This document shows, piece after piece, positions 16,762 through 24,728 of a DNA stretch of 64,000 nucleotides. Numbering within the stretch: position 1 is the first letter of the stretch; each line of letters begins with the position of its first letter. Source of the stretch: an uncultured Clostridia bacterium (GTDB taxonomy: Bacteria > Bacillota > Clostridia > Christensenellales > Borkfalkiaceae); NCBI GenBank assembly GCA_944327625.1, contig CALVHL010000006.1, positions 36,697-100,696 on the forward strand. The letters are read 5' to 3'. The notes under the pieces are model-generated. The model was not told the origin of the DNA. It saw only the letters and a program-made list of their open reading frames with translations, and did not search any database. The position numbers were made by a program, and so were the translations under genes.

Positions 16762-17982
16762 TTATCTCTTTTTCTTCTTTACATCCTTGGGCAGGCGAAG
16801 CTTTTCCTTGACCGCCTCCTCCTCGTCGTAGCCGAGGGGCAACTTATCGGCGTCGGCATAGCCCGTCTTCTTATAGCCCCCGTCCCTTTCGAGAAGCGTC
16901 AGCCGCGTAACGCCGTCGAACAGCATTATGCGCGAAAGGTCGGCGTCAATGTTTACGTTGTCGCCCTTTTCGACGCCGTCAGCCCTGACGACGAAGGACA
17001 GCTCCTCCCCGTCACATTCGGCATACCTCACGTCGCCTATATCCTCGCAGGTATCGACGAGCGCGGACATTATTCCCTCGCCGTCGGTCACCGTCATATC
17101 CTCGGGCCGCAGCCCCGCAATGACCTTTTTGCCCGTATTGGCATATTCGGAGAGCGCGGTAAAGCGCTTTACGATATTTTCGGGCAGGGCGAGTTTGACG
17201 CCGTCCTTGACGACGCAGTATTTTCCGCCGTCCTCGACGATTATCGCGCCGTTGATGAAGTTTATCGAGGGCGAACCGATGAGGAACGCGACGTAGGCGT
17301 TTGCGGGATAGTCGTAGAGATTTGCGGGCGTGTCGATCTGCTGTATCATTCCCTCTCTGAGGACGATTATCCTCGAAGCCATGGAGACCGCCTCGGGTAT
17401 GGACTTGGTCGCATAGATGAAAGTGCCCTTCATTCTCGCCTGAATGTTGACGAGCACCGAACGGAGTTCGTCTTTGAGCGCCCCGTCGAGCCCCGCGAGG
17501 GGATCGTCGAGGAGATAGAGCTTGGGCTCTCTGACCATAGCGCGGGCGAAAGCGACTTTCTTCTTCTGTTCGGCGGTCAGCGCCTTGGGCTTGCGTTTGA
17601 GAATGTCCGTAAGCCCGAGCATTTCCGCAGCCGCCTTGACGCGCTGGTCGATGAGCGTCTGCGAGGCCTTCCTTATCTTTAAGCCGTAGGCGATATTGTC
17701 GAACACGGACAGCGCGGGATAGAGCGTATTGCCCTGGAAAATCATCGCGACGTCCCTGTCCTTGGGCTCTGCCGAGGTCACGTCCTTGCCGCCGATTACG
17801 ATAGTACCGTCGGTCGCCTCCTCAAGCCCTGCAATAACCCTTAAAAGCGTGCTTTTGCCGCTCTTTTCCCCGCCGACGACGGCGACGAATTCGCTGTCGG
17901 AAAGTTCGAGGTTTGCCTTATAGAGCGCGAGCGCGCCCGACGGGTATATCTTGCTTACGCGGTTGAGCTGCAAATTTGCCAT
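16762..17982 (-). CDS. MalK/MsmX-like ABC ATPase with altered catalytic motifs
   Basis: 406 residues. The N-terminal ATPase domain (1-240) and C-terminal TOBE/MOP-like beta domain are laid out as in carbohydrate importer ATPases (MsmX, UgpC). Walker A GGEKSGKST (37-45) and the Q-loop IFQG (Q83) are present. The ABC signature is LTAEQ (135-139) instead of LSGGQ. The Walker B end is LYLLDD, so the catalytic Glu is Asp160. The switch residue is Lys193 (YATKS) where family members have His (YVTHD). No permease gene is nearby, so it is an orphan like MsmX. It may bind ATP but hydrolyse slowly or act regulatorily; this is inference. The SD is GGGAG. Confidence 0.85.
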   Translation of the reverse strand: MANLQLNRVSKIYPSGALALYKANLELSDSEFVAVVGGEKSGKSTLLRVIAGLEEATDGTIVIGGKDVTSAEPKDRDVAMIFQGNTLYPALSVFDNIAYGLKIRKASQTLIDQRVKAAAEMLGLTDILKRKPKALTAEQKKKVAFARAMVREPKLYLLDDPLAGLDGALKDELRSVLVNIQARMKGTFIYATKSIPEAVSMASRIIVLREGMIQQIDTPANLYDYPANAYVAFLIGSPSINFINGAIIVEDGGKYCVVKDGVKLALPENIVKRFTALSEYANTGKKVIAGLRPEDMTVTDGEGIMSALVDTCEDIGDVRYAECDGEELSFVVRADGVEKGDNVNIDADLSRIMLFDGVTRLTLLERDGGYKKTGYADADKLPLGYDEEEAVKEKLRLPKDVKKKKR

Positions 17983-18137
17983 AATATGTCTTTCTCCCTC
18001 TAAATCAAAAGAAATTTATTCCTCATTATAATAACACGAAAGGCATAATTTTACCAACATCTTGACGGGCGATTTTTAAAATTTCGCTTAATTTTTTATT
18101 TTTTTGTCGGCGCGGGCACAAAATTGCCCGATAAGAC

Positions 18138-18166
18138 TTGCATTCGGCGGCGGACTGTCGTAAAAT
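18138..18166 (+). promoter_or_regulatory. Promoter giving a leaderless queH mRNA
   Basis: TTGCAT (18138-18143), 17-nt spacer, TAAAAT (18161-18166), then 6 nt to ATG 18173. No SD. Confidence 0.7.
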
Positions 18167-18172
18167 TTGGGT

Positions 18173-18766
18173 ATGAACAAAGTCAACTTCGACAGGGAAA
18201 TGACCGCAATAATGCAATCTTTCGGCGGCGAGCGAAAAAAACTTCTGCTCCACGCCTGCTGCGCGCCCTGCTCCTCCGCCTGCCTCGAACGGCTTAAAGA
18301 CCATTTCGACATTAAGCTTTTTTTCTATAACCCCAACATCGAGGACGAGGAATATAAAAAGCGCAAGGCGGAACTTATAAGGCTTGCCAAAGAGACGGGC
18401 TGGGCGGAAATATGCGAATGCAGCCACGACACAGAGGAATTTTATTCGGCGGTTCAGGGGCTGGAAGGCTGCCCCGAGGGCGGCGCGCGCTGCGCCGCGT
18501 GCTTCAAACTCCGTCTTGAAAGGACGGCTGAACGCGCCAAAGAGCTGGGCGCGGACTATTTCGCCACTACGCTGACGATAAGCCCGCTCAAAGACGCCGC
18601 ACTTATCAACGCGACGGGCTATGCGGCGGGCGAAAAGTACGGCGTTAAGTGGCTGCCCTCCGACTTCAAAAAGCACGACGGGTATTTAAGGAGCCTGCAA
18701 CTTTCAAAGGAGTACAATCTTTACAGACAGAATTACTGCGGCTGCATATTTTCATTAAGCACTTGA
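18173..18766 (+). CDS. queH: Epoxyqueuosine reductase QueH
   Basis: 197 residues. It reduces epoxyqueuosine to queuosine in tRNA wobble positions, the last step of queuosine synthesis, using an iron-sulfur cluster (QueH is the non-orthologous replacement of QueG). Visible motifs are LLLHACCAPCSS near residue 25, the CXXC pair in ARCAACFKLR, and the C-terminal QNYCGCIFS. All family cysteines are present. ATG 18173 is preferred over the in-frame TTG two codons earlier because it is the first codon of the predicted transcript. The next gene has its own promoter overlapping the queH stop codon. Confidence 0.93.
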   Translation: MNKVNFDREMTAIMQSFGGERKKLLLHACCAPCSSACLERLKDHFDIKLFFYNPNIEDEEYKKRKAELIRLAKETGWAEICECSHDTEEFYSAVQGLEGCPEGGARCAACFKLRLERTAERAKELGADYFATTLTISPLKDAALINATGYAAGEKYGVKWLPSDFKKHDGYLRSLQLSKEYNLYRQNYCGCIFSLST

Positions 18767-18791
18767 AAATTGCGGCGCTTAGTAGTATAAT
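18763..18791 (+). promoter_or_regulatory. Promoter of the transcarbamylase-like gene
   Basis: TTGAAA (18763-18768, overlapping the queH stop), 17-nt spacer, TATAAT (18786-18791). The leader is about 27 nt and carries the SD GAGAGG. Confidence 0.75.
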
Positions 18792-18824
18792 GTATTTGCT
18801 AAGCTATTTCAAGAGAGGTCTTAT

Positions 18825-19763
18825 ATGGATATTAACCGTTACTCCCCCGTATATTCGGTAAAGCAGAGGCACATGACCAAGCTTGCGGACTATTCCGTAG
18901 AGGAGATATTTGAACTGCTGTACGCGACGCGGCAGATGAAAGCCAAATTCGTCGCGCACGAAAAGACGAATATTTTGCAGGGCGTGACGATCGCCATGCT
19001 GTTCGGCGACACGTCTTTGAGGACGCGCTCGGCGCTCGAAATAGGCGTTCACCAGCTCGGCGGCGACTGCATTAACCTGCAATACAGCGAAAACGATATG
19101 CGCGCGGGCGAGAATATCACCGACATAGTCCACGTAATCTGCCGCTACGGCGTGGGTGCGCTCATCACGAGGGGCATCGTCCAGAGCGAGCTGGACAACT
19201 TCACCGCCGTTTCGCCCATACCCGTCATCAACTCTACCAATACCGACTATGTACCCATGCAGACGATAAGCGACCTCTATACTATATGGGAGAAGAAGAA
19301 AAAGCTTGAAGGGCTTAAAATAGCGTACATAGGCAAGGGCACGAACGTCGCCGCCTCCCTCATCATGGGCGCGGTCAAGTGCGGCATGGAAGTCGCCGTC
19401 GCCACCCCTGCGGAGTTCGGCATAAAGCTCCGCCACATAGAGAATGCCGAGCAGTACGGCAGCATTTTCCTTACCGACGAGCCCGCGCTCGCCGCGAAGA
19501 ATGCCGACGTAATCTACACGGACAGCTACCACTATCACTCCGTCCTGACCGAGGAAGAAGCCAAAATTCTTCAACCCTATAAGGTCACCAACCGCCTTAT
19601 GAGCGTTGCGTCGGGCACGGCGCTTTTCATGCACCCCCTGCCCGCAAAGCGCGGAGTCGAAGTTACGTCGGACGTAATCGACGGCAAGCAGAGCATTGTC
19701 TACGACCAGGCTGAAAACAAGCTCCACGCAATCAAGGCAATACTCGCCCTGCTCGTCAGATAA
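18825..19763 (+). CDS. Ornithine/aspartate transcarbamylase-like protein with atypical active site
   Basis: 312 residues, the usual length of the transcarbamylase fold. The carbamoyl-phosphate loop is SLRTR (64-68; ornithine enzymes have STRTR), and Arg107 and Gln146 of the site are present. The normally invariant His of HPxQ is replaced (YVPMQ, Val143). The ornithine-specific HCLP is HPLP (270-273), as in aspartate enzymes. The SMG loop is absent; the equivalent region reads DVIYTDSYHYHSV (228-240). The C-terminus YDQAENKLHAIKAILALL is ornithine-transcarbamylase-like. It therefore belongs to the superfamily, but substrate and even carbamoyl transfer are uncertain. No arginine genes are adjacent. 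A strong terminator follows. Confidence 0.82.
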   Translation: MDINRYSPVYSVKQRHMTKLADYSVEEIFELLYATRQMKAKFVAHEKTNILQGVTIAMLFGDTSLRTRSALEIGVHQLGGDCINLQYSENDMRAGENITDIVHVICRYGVGALITRGIVQSELDNFTAVSPIPVINSTNTDYVPMQTISDLYTIWEKKKKLEGLKIAYIGKGTNVAASLIMGAVKCGMEVAVATPAEFGIKLRHIENAEQYGSIFLTDEPALAAKNADVIYTDSYHYHSVLTEEEAKILQPYKVTNRLMSVASGTALFMHPLPAKRGVEVTSDVIDGKQSIVYDQAENKLHAIKAILALLVR

Positions 19764-19787
19764 AAATTTCAGAAGGACAAAAAATTG

Positions 19788-19814
19788 CCCTCCCGATTGA
19801 CGGGAGGGTTTTTT
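19788..19814 (+). terminator. Terminator of the transcarbamylase-like gene
   Basis: CCCTCCCG-ATTGA-CGGGAGGG followed by TTTTTT. Confidence 0.9.
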
Positions 19815-19830
19815 GCGTATTTTATTCAGC

Positions 19831-20634
19831 TCACGCGCCGATAAGCTCTATGACGACGACTTCGGGGCGGTTGAATATGCGGAGCGGGAACTCGGAATTG
19901 CCCAGCCCGCGGGAGACTATCATGCGGGTATCGCCCGCCGAGTGCATGCCCTCGGCATACTTGGGGAACAGCCCCTGTCCGGGGGAATATACGCCGATCG
20001 ACGTGAAGGGTATTCTCCACTGCCCGCCGTGCGCATGCCCCGAGAGCACGAGGTCATAGCCCGCCATAGAGTACCTTGAAAGATACTGCGGCTCGTGCGC
20101 GAGCAGGAGCTTGAAGCCCTGTACTCCGTCGGCAAGCCTGAAAACCGTCGCATTTTTGAGGTGCGCGGCGTTGACGCCGATAATCTTAATGCCGAACGCC
20201 TCGACGCACTGGTTGTCGAGCACTATCGCGCCCGCGTCGGCAATTGCCTTTTTGAGCGAGCGATAGTTCTTGTTTCTCATCTCGTGGTTGCCCGCGACGA
20301 AATAGACGGGCGCAATTTTGACGAGTTGCGAGATGGTGTAAGCGGCAACTTCCGTTCCGCCGCCCTTATAGTTGTGAATTATGTCGCCCGTAAAGCAGAT
20401 AACGTCGGGCGACTGCGCCCTGACCAGCCTGAACAGCCTTTCGCCCTTTTTGCCGAACAGCTTGGCGTGCAGGTCGGAAAGATGAACTATCTTTATGCTT
20501 TTTCGGGGTATTTCGGGGGATTTTACGCGGTATTTTGTCAGTTTCAGCGCATTGTTGCTGTACCACGCGAACAGCACAAGGAGCACCGCCGCGGCGACCG
20601 CGCCGCAGATTATGCCGATAGTAAGGGGCGTCAC
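19831..20634 (-). CDS. Membrane-anchored metallophosphoesterase
   Basis: 267 residues. One N-terminal membrane helix (GIICGAVAAAVLLVLFAWY) is followed by a calcineurin-like phosphoesterase domain. Metal-ligand motifs are HLSDLHAK, FTGDIIHN, GNHEMRN, a mid His in LLAHEP and the C-terminal SGHAHGGQW, all intact. YkuE/LpxH-like members act on envelope lipids or nucleotides; the substrate is unknown here. The start is taken as GTG 20634, which overlaps the trmB stop (GTGA), so the gene is coupled to trmB. Longer starts lie inside trmB. Confidence 0.85.
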   Translation of the reverse strand: MTPLTIGIICGAVAAAVLLVLFAWYSNNALKLTKYRVKSPEIPRKSIKIVHLSDLHAKLFGKKGERLFRLVRAQSPDVICFTGDIIHNYKGGGTEVAAYTISQLVKIAPVYFVAGNHEMRNKNYRSLKKAIADAGAIVLDNQCVEAFGIKIIGVNAAHLKNATVFRLADGVQGFKLLLAHEPQYLSRYSMAGYDLVLSGHAHGGQWRIPFTSIGVYSPGQGLFPKYAEGMHSAGDTRMIVSRGLGNSEFPLRIFNRPEVVVIELIGA

Positions 20635-21299
20635 TTTACCTTGCAGATTATCCTGTATATATTTTTGCCCATTTCGGTAAACCTCTTTTCGTGCTCGGTC
20701 ACAATGTTGTCCGCATCCCCCGACGCGGCGAGATCTTCGCACTTTTCAAGTATTTCAAAGCCGCAACTTTCATAGCTTTCGAGCGAGAAAGCGTAGAACG
20801 CGGCGTCGTCGGTCTTCTGAATTATCTTCGCCCCGCTCTTTAAAAGCCCCTCGTAGATTTTGAGAAAGCGCGGGTGCGTCAGCCGCTGCTTGACGTAGCC
20901 GAGTTTGGGGAGCGGGTTGGAGAAATTGAGATAGAGCGCCTCTATGGAGTTTTCGGGAATGTAGCGGGGCAGAACCTCCGCCGCGCAGTTTAAGAAATGC
21001 ACGTTTTTGAGCCCCGCGCTCTGCGCGTTTTCGCACGCTTCGATGAGCACGTTGGAGATCTTTTCGACGGCGATATAGTTAATGTCGGGGTTTTTTGCCG
21101 CAAGACGGCAGATAAAGCCGCCCTTGCCGCAGCCTATTTCAAGGCAGACGGGGTTATCGTTGCCGAAAACGGCTTTAAAGTCCAGAAGGTCTCTGAGGTT
21201 TGCCGCCGTCTTCATATTCTTTTCTTCGACGTCCGCCATCGTCAGGTTTGAACAACTTGCCAGCCGCTCGTCGAGGTGTGATTTTCTGTGCATTCTCAT
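20631..21299 (-). CDS. trmB: tRNA (guanine-N7-)-methyltransferase TrmB
   Basis: 222 residues. It methylates G46 in the variable loop of tRNAs using SAM. The SAM motif is LEIGCGKGGF near residue 75, and the binding loop IAVEKISNV follows. The usual NFPDPWPK substrate motif is altered to NFSNPLPKLGYVKQRL, losing the Asp and Trp. The TD motif is KTDDAAFY. The protein is otherwise of normal length. The start ATG 21299 lies 7 nt after an extended -10 (TGG-TAGAAT) and has no SD. Confidence 0.88.
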   Translation of the reverse strand: MRMHRKSHLDERLASCSNLTMADVEEKNMKTAANLRDLLDFKAVFGNDNPVCLEIGCGKGGFICRLAAKNPDINYIAVEKISNVLIEACENAQSAGLKNVHFLNCAAEVLPRYIPENSIEALYLNFSNPLPKLGYVKQRLTHPRFLKIYEGLLKSGAKIIQKTDDAAFYAFSLESYESCGFEILEKCEDLAASGDADNIVTEHEKRFTEMGKNIYRIICKVK

Positions 21300-21306
21300 A
21301 TAGTAA

Positions 21307-21336
21307 ATTCTACCATAAAAGACATATTATGCGCAA
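21307..21336 (-). promoter_or_regulatory. Promoter giving a leaderless trmB mRNA
   Basis: TTGCGC (21336-21331), 18-nt spacer ending in the extended element TGG, TAGAAT (21312-21307), then 7 nt to ATG 21299. Confidence 0.65.
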
Positions 21337-21429
21337 GTGAAAACGCGCACGCCTTTATTATTTTTTTATTTTGCAATATTGCGTTTGAAAGAACGCCGTA
21401 AAAGTTATAAAAAAGCCGTCGGGTGAAAA

Positions 21430-21512
21430 AAAATTTCATATCGGGCAGAGGTGATATTTCCCTGTTCTTGCGTCGGGCGGAAGCGTTATCCTGCCTGATA
21501 AATTCAAGGAGG
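21430..21512 (+). promoter_or_regulatory. Possible structured leader upstream of the gene at 21521
   Basis: CGGGCAG (21442-21448) can pair with CTGCCTG (21491-21497) around a 42-nt internal part. The region ends in the SD AGGAGG at 21507-21512. It matches no riboswitch consensus that I can recall, so this is only a weak structural suggestion. Confidence 0.25.
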
Positions 21513-21520
21513 AAAAGACT

Positions 21521-22066
21521 TTGACCTTTTGGGAAATTTTAGACGCCTTTACCTTTTACGGGCTTGACATAATGCTGCTTGCCCTCGCCACGACCATAAT
21601 CGTACAGCTTTTGAAGATTTCGATATTTAAAAAGTGTCAGAAGAAGGTGCTTACCTTTCTGCCTTTTTTTATCGGCACTCTGCTTTACGGCGGTTATTGC
21701 GTGTTGCGCAGCATGGATTTTCGCATCGTTCTCGATGACTATGTCGCCATAATGGAGCACGGCTTTTCCGTAGGCGCGCTCTCCACCATAATATATGTGT
21801 GGTACGAGCAGTTTATACGGGGCGACAGGTCGGCAAGCGCGACCGAGAGCGTCATTGCGACGCTCATCGAGGGCTACGTCCCCACCGACGAGGTGGAGAG
21901 CATTGCCGCCGAGATTGCCGCCGCCATTGAAAAGGACGTGACGGGCGACGGCGCAACCCGCGCCGCCGAGATACTGTCGCAAAACTGCGAGGGCGAGTTG
22001 CAGAAAAAGGACATAAAACTCCTCTCCAAACTCATAATCGAGACGCTTGCGCACGTCAGGACCTGA
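21521..22066 (+). CDS. Small membrane protein with cytoplasmic helical tail, unknown function
   Basis: 181 residues. The N-terminus has a membrane helix (LDIMLLALATTIIVQLLKI), a second one (LTFLPFFIGTLLYGGYCVL), and possibly a third around residues 80-95 (GFSVGALSTIIYVWYEQF). A soluble helical tail of about 75 residues follows (TDEVESIAAEIAAAIEKDV). I do not recognise the family. The start is TTG 21521, decided by AGGAGG with an 8-nt spacer. It is a single-gene unit. Confidence 0.7.
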   Translation: MTFWEILDAFTFYGLDIMLLALATTIIVQLLKISIFKKCQKKVLTFLPFFIGTLLYGGYCVLRSMDFRIVLDDYVAIMEHGFSVGALSTIIYVWYEQFIRGDRSASATESVIATLIEGYVPTDEVESIAAEIAAAIEKDVTGDGATRAAEILSQNCEGELQKKDIKLLSKLIIETLAHVRT

Positions 22067-22079
22067 TAAGAGGACATAG

Positions 22080-22110
22080 CCCCCGCGGGGATACCCCTGC
22101 GGGGGGTTTT
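22080..22110 (+). terminator. Terminator of the gene at 21521
   Basis: CCCCCGC / GCGGGGG stem with a 12-nt loop, followed by TTTT. Confidence 0.75.
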
Positions 22111-22149
22111 GTCGCGCCCGAACGCGCTGTCTTTCCGCAATCGCCCCCG

Positions 22150-22365
22150 AAATTGCCCCGCATATATGCCTTAATGAATAAAATTATCCCCGCAATATGC
22201 CTCAACCAATGCAACAGCCCGCATATATGCCCCTTACAACTTAATTGCCCTATATATATGCCTTAACGAATATTATTGCCCCCGCAATATGCCGCGATTA
22301 AGGCGCATTTTTTAATTAAATGCCGAACCGAGAGCGCATTGCCCTGCATATATGCCGCAGGCAAC
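22150..22365 (+). repeat. Convergent-spacer repeat cluster 2 (six copies)
   Basis: Six degenerate copies of the core TTGCCCCGCATATATGCC start at about 22153, 22187, 22217, 22245, 22277 and 22338, at intervals of roughly 30-60 bp. All run in the plus orientation. Variants include CCCGCAATATGCC and CCCTATATATATGCC. The cluster fills the spacer between the gene ending at 22066 and the gerAC stop at 22370. It holds no ORF with an SD. Confidence 0.8.
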
Positions 22366-22369
22366 GCAT

Positions 22370-23647
22370 TTACGCCGCCGAGCGGAGCTTGACCTCCACG
22401 CTCAGCGAGAGGTCGGAGAGAATACTCCCCTCGAACTTCTCATAGCTCTTTCTGAAACGGCGATAGAGCTGGGTACGCACACCGAATATGTCGCACCCGA
22501 ACGCCTTCGACTTGTCGAAAAGCGCCCTGAAAAGCCCTTCGAGCTCGGCGCGGCAAAGGGCAAGCTCCTCCTCCGTGGCTATCTTTCTGCCCTCGCTTTC
22601 GGGGGTGGGGTTGCTCTCCCCGTCCTGCACCCTCGCCATCGCCGAAAAGCTGAGTTTTAAGGTCGGGCTGTCGCCGTCGAGCGCAAGTTTTGCCCCGCCT
22701 CGGCAATCTCTCAGCCCCATAACGAGCAGGTCATCGCCCTGCCCGCACCGCAAAAAGGCGTGGCGCACCTCGCCGCTTATGAGGTTATAGGCAAAGGTCA
22801 GCCGCTCGTCGAGCACGCCGACGAATTTTCCGTCCGAAAACAGCGCGCAGCTGCTGCAAACAAAGCCTTCGTTCTGCGCTCCGCTCTCAGCGCCCTGCCC
22901 GCTATTGCCGTCGCCGCCCTGACTTTGCTCGCTCCGGCTGCCGCCGCCCTCTCCCTGCGACTTTGCCGAGTTCTCCTCCCCGCCCTGACTTCCGCCGCTC
23001 TGCGCCGAGCCGCTCTCTCCGTCCTGACTTTCGTCGGTCGTAATATATGGCATATAGCAGAACGACGAAGGCGAATAGCCGTTTGCGCCGACGTCGCGCA
23101 GGTTGACCGTCGACACGTTTGCCGAACGCTCCGCCTCCTCCGACAGCAGACGGATTATGGCGTCCGTCGCCGACACGCCGAGCGGAAGATTGCGCGACAG
23201 CGCCTCGCCCGCGCTCCCCTTGCAGGCGGCGACCTTGGGCGTCAGCCCCGTGTATTCGTTGCGGTAGAAATAGTCGAGCGTGGCGAAGACGTCGCCGTCG
23301 AGACAGCTTTCGCCGAGCAGTATGAGTTCGCAGAATACGAGTTTCGGATAAAAGCCCGTGCGCACGTTGATTTCGTTGAGCGCCTCCGCGACCGTCGCGC
23401 CCTTGCCGACTATCGTTTCAAATCTGGTCTCCGAGCCGTTTTCCGCCGCCTGCGGCACGGCGAGCTGGGCAGTGAGCTCCAGCTCCTCCCCCGCCCTGTC
23501 CAGACCTACGCCTATCACCACAGAGGTCTTTCTGAGGTCGACGAGCCCGAAATCGTTGGTAAAGAACAGAAAGGCGAGCGCGGCGATTATGAGCGCACAG
23601 ACTATCGCGCCGCCCCGCTTTATGAGCCGCTTAGCGTCCGTCTTCAT
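22370..23647 (-). CDS. Spore germination protein, Ger(x)C (GerAC) family
   Basis: 425 residues. It is the third subunit of a nutrient germinant receptor in the spore inner membrane. The N-terminal membrane helix (GGAIVCALIIAALAFLFF) is followed by the family start DLRKTSVVIGVGLDRAG and later LVFCELILLGESCL. Typical GerAC proteins are lipoproteins; here no lipobox Cys follows the helix, so it may stay as a signal anchor. A Ser/Gly/Gln/Glu-rich low-complexity insert of about 55 residues lies in the middle. It overlaps gerAB by 17 nt. Confidence 0.85.
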   Translation of the reverse strand: MKTDAKRLIKRGGAIVCALIIAALAFLFFTNDFGLVDLRKTSVVIGVGLDRAGEELELTAQLAVPQAAENGSETRFETIVGKGATVAEALNEINVRTGFYPKLVFCELILLGESCLDGDVFATLDYFYRNEYTGLTPKVAACKGSAGEALSRNLPLGVSATDAIIRLLSEEAERSANVSTVNLRDVGANGYSPSSFCYMPYITTDESQDGESGSAQSGGSQGGEENSAKSQGEGGGSRSEQSQGGDGNSGQGAESGAQNEGFVCSSCALFSDGKFVGVLDERLTFAYNLISGEVRHAFLRCGQGDDLLVMGLRDCRGGAKLALDGDSPTLKLSFSAMARVQDGESNPTPESEGRKIATEEELALCRAELEGLFRALFDKSKAFGCDIFGVRTQLYRRFRKSYEKFEGSILSDLSLSVEVKLRSAA

Positions 23648-24728
23648 GCGCTTTACCCCCTCTTTTGCCTCGGACTAAAAGATGCGCTCCGAGAGGCAGC
23701 AGATAGGAAAATATTATGACGGGTATGAAAAACCACGAAGCCGCCGCCCGCTGGAGAAGCGAATATTTATTGTTGACTATCAGCACGACGGCGACCAGAA
23801 CAGCAGTTGCGATCGCCGAAAACAGACAGTTAAAGTCCTCCCTGCCGAACGCGCGGCAGAAGCAGTGCGTGAACGCCTGCACATACAGCGCGAGCGCGAA
23901 CAGCACGACGAGGTCGAAGGCGTATGCGGCGATGAGGTCGAGTCTGCCGAGGTGTTCGAGCGGGGAGAAAAACAGCGTAGAATTGACGATTGCAAAGGTG
24001 CGCGTGCGTGCAAGCGGGCCGTAGACGGCGTAGAATACCGCCATAGTCGCAACTACCGCAAGTCCGCCGACCGCGCAGGAGAGCGTGAGCTTTGCCGCGT
24101 CGCCCTTGCGATATTTAAAGTTGCCGAGGAATATGAGGAGCAGAGCCGGCTCTGAAAAGCGATAGAGCGAAGCGATTATTCCCCTGCCGAGCACGCCCGC
24201 CGAGACGTCCGCAACGGGTAAGAGATTGGAGTAATCCCCCTGCCCCGCCGACATTATGAGAATTGCGCCGAGCGATATGGCAAATACGGGCAGACATATA
24301 TCGGCGAACGCGCCCGCGTCCTTTATCGACTTCATGCCCGCATAGAACAGAAAGGCGAATACGGGCAGGAGCATTCCGAGCGAGAGTATGGTCTCATAGT
24401 ACGCGTCGTGTATGAAATTCTTCTGTTCGACGAGCGGCACGACGGCGAGAAAAAGAAAATACAGCCCCAGAAGCACGTAGACCGTTCGCGCCGCCGCTCT
24501 GCCGAGCCTCTGCTCGACGAGCGCAAAGAGCGTCTTGTCCGTGCGCGAGCTGAGATATGCCGTCGCCCCCACCGCCGCCGTCTGCAGGGCAACGCCGACG
24601 AGCGCGGGAATGACGAGCGCATTGCCCGCCTCCGCCGCCATAAAGGTCGGATAGAGCAGAAGTTTGGTCGCCGCATTGTACGCTACGAGCATGAAGCAGA
24701 TCTGCCTTACCTTAATCGTTCCGTTCAT
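23631..24728 (-). CDS. Spore germination permease, GerAB/ArcD family
   Basis: 365 residues with ten predicted membrane helices. This is the B subunit of a germinant receptor (APC superfamily fold) that binds small nutrients in the spore inner membrane. Typical features are the N-terminal VRQICFMLVAYNAATKLLLY and the later RTDKTLFALVEQRLG loop. Length is normal for the family. It overlaps gerAA by 17 nt and gerAC by 17 nt, so the three genes are coupled. Confidence 0.88.
   Translation of the reverse strand: MNGTIKVRQICFMLVAYNAATKLLLYPTFMAAEAGNALVIPALVGVALQTAAVGATAYLSSRTDKTLFALVEQRLGRAAARTVYVLLGLYFLFLAVVPLVEQKNFIHDAYYETILSLGMLLPVFAFLFYAGMKSIKDAGAFADICLPVFAISLGAILIMSAGQGDYSNLLPVADVSAGVLGRGIIASLYRFSEPALLLIFLGNFKYRKGDAAKLTLSCAVGGLAVVATMAVFYAVYGPLARTRTFAIVNSTLFFSPLEHLGRLDLIAAYAFDLVVLFALALYVQAFTHCFCRAFGREDFNCLFSAIATAVLVAVVLIVNNKYSLLQRAAASWFFIPVIIFSYLLPLGAHLLVRGKRGGKAHEDGR

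Noticed and set aside
21430..21520. Riboswitch upstream of the membrane protein at 21521
   Set aside because: A closing stem can be drawn, but no cobalamin, c-di-GMP, fluoride or ZTP core motif is recognisable. Kept only as a weak leader structure.
22150..22365. Possible CRISPR array
   Set aside because: Copies are degenerate, spaced irregularly by about 30-60 bp, and there is no unique spacer of constant length and no cas gene.
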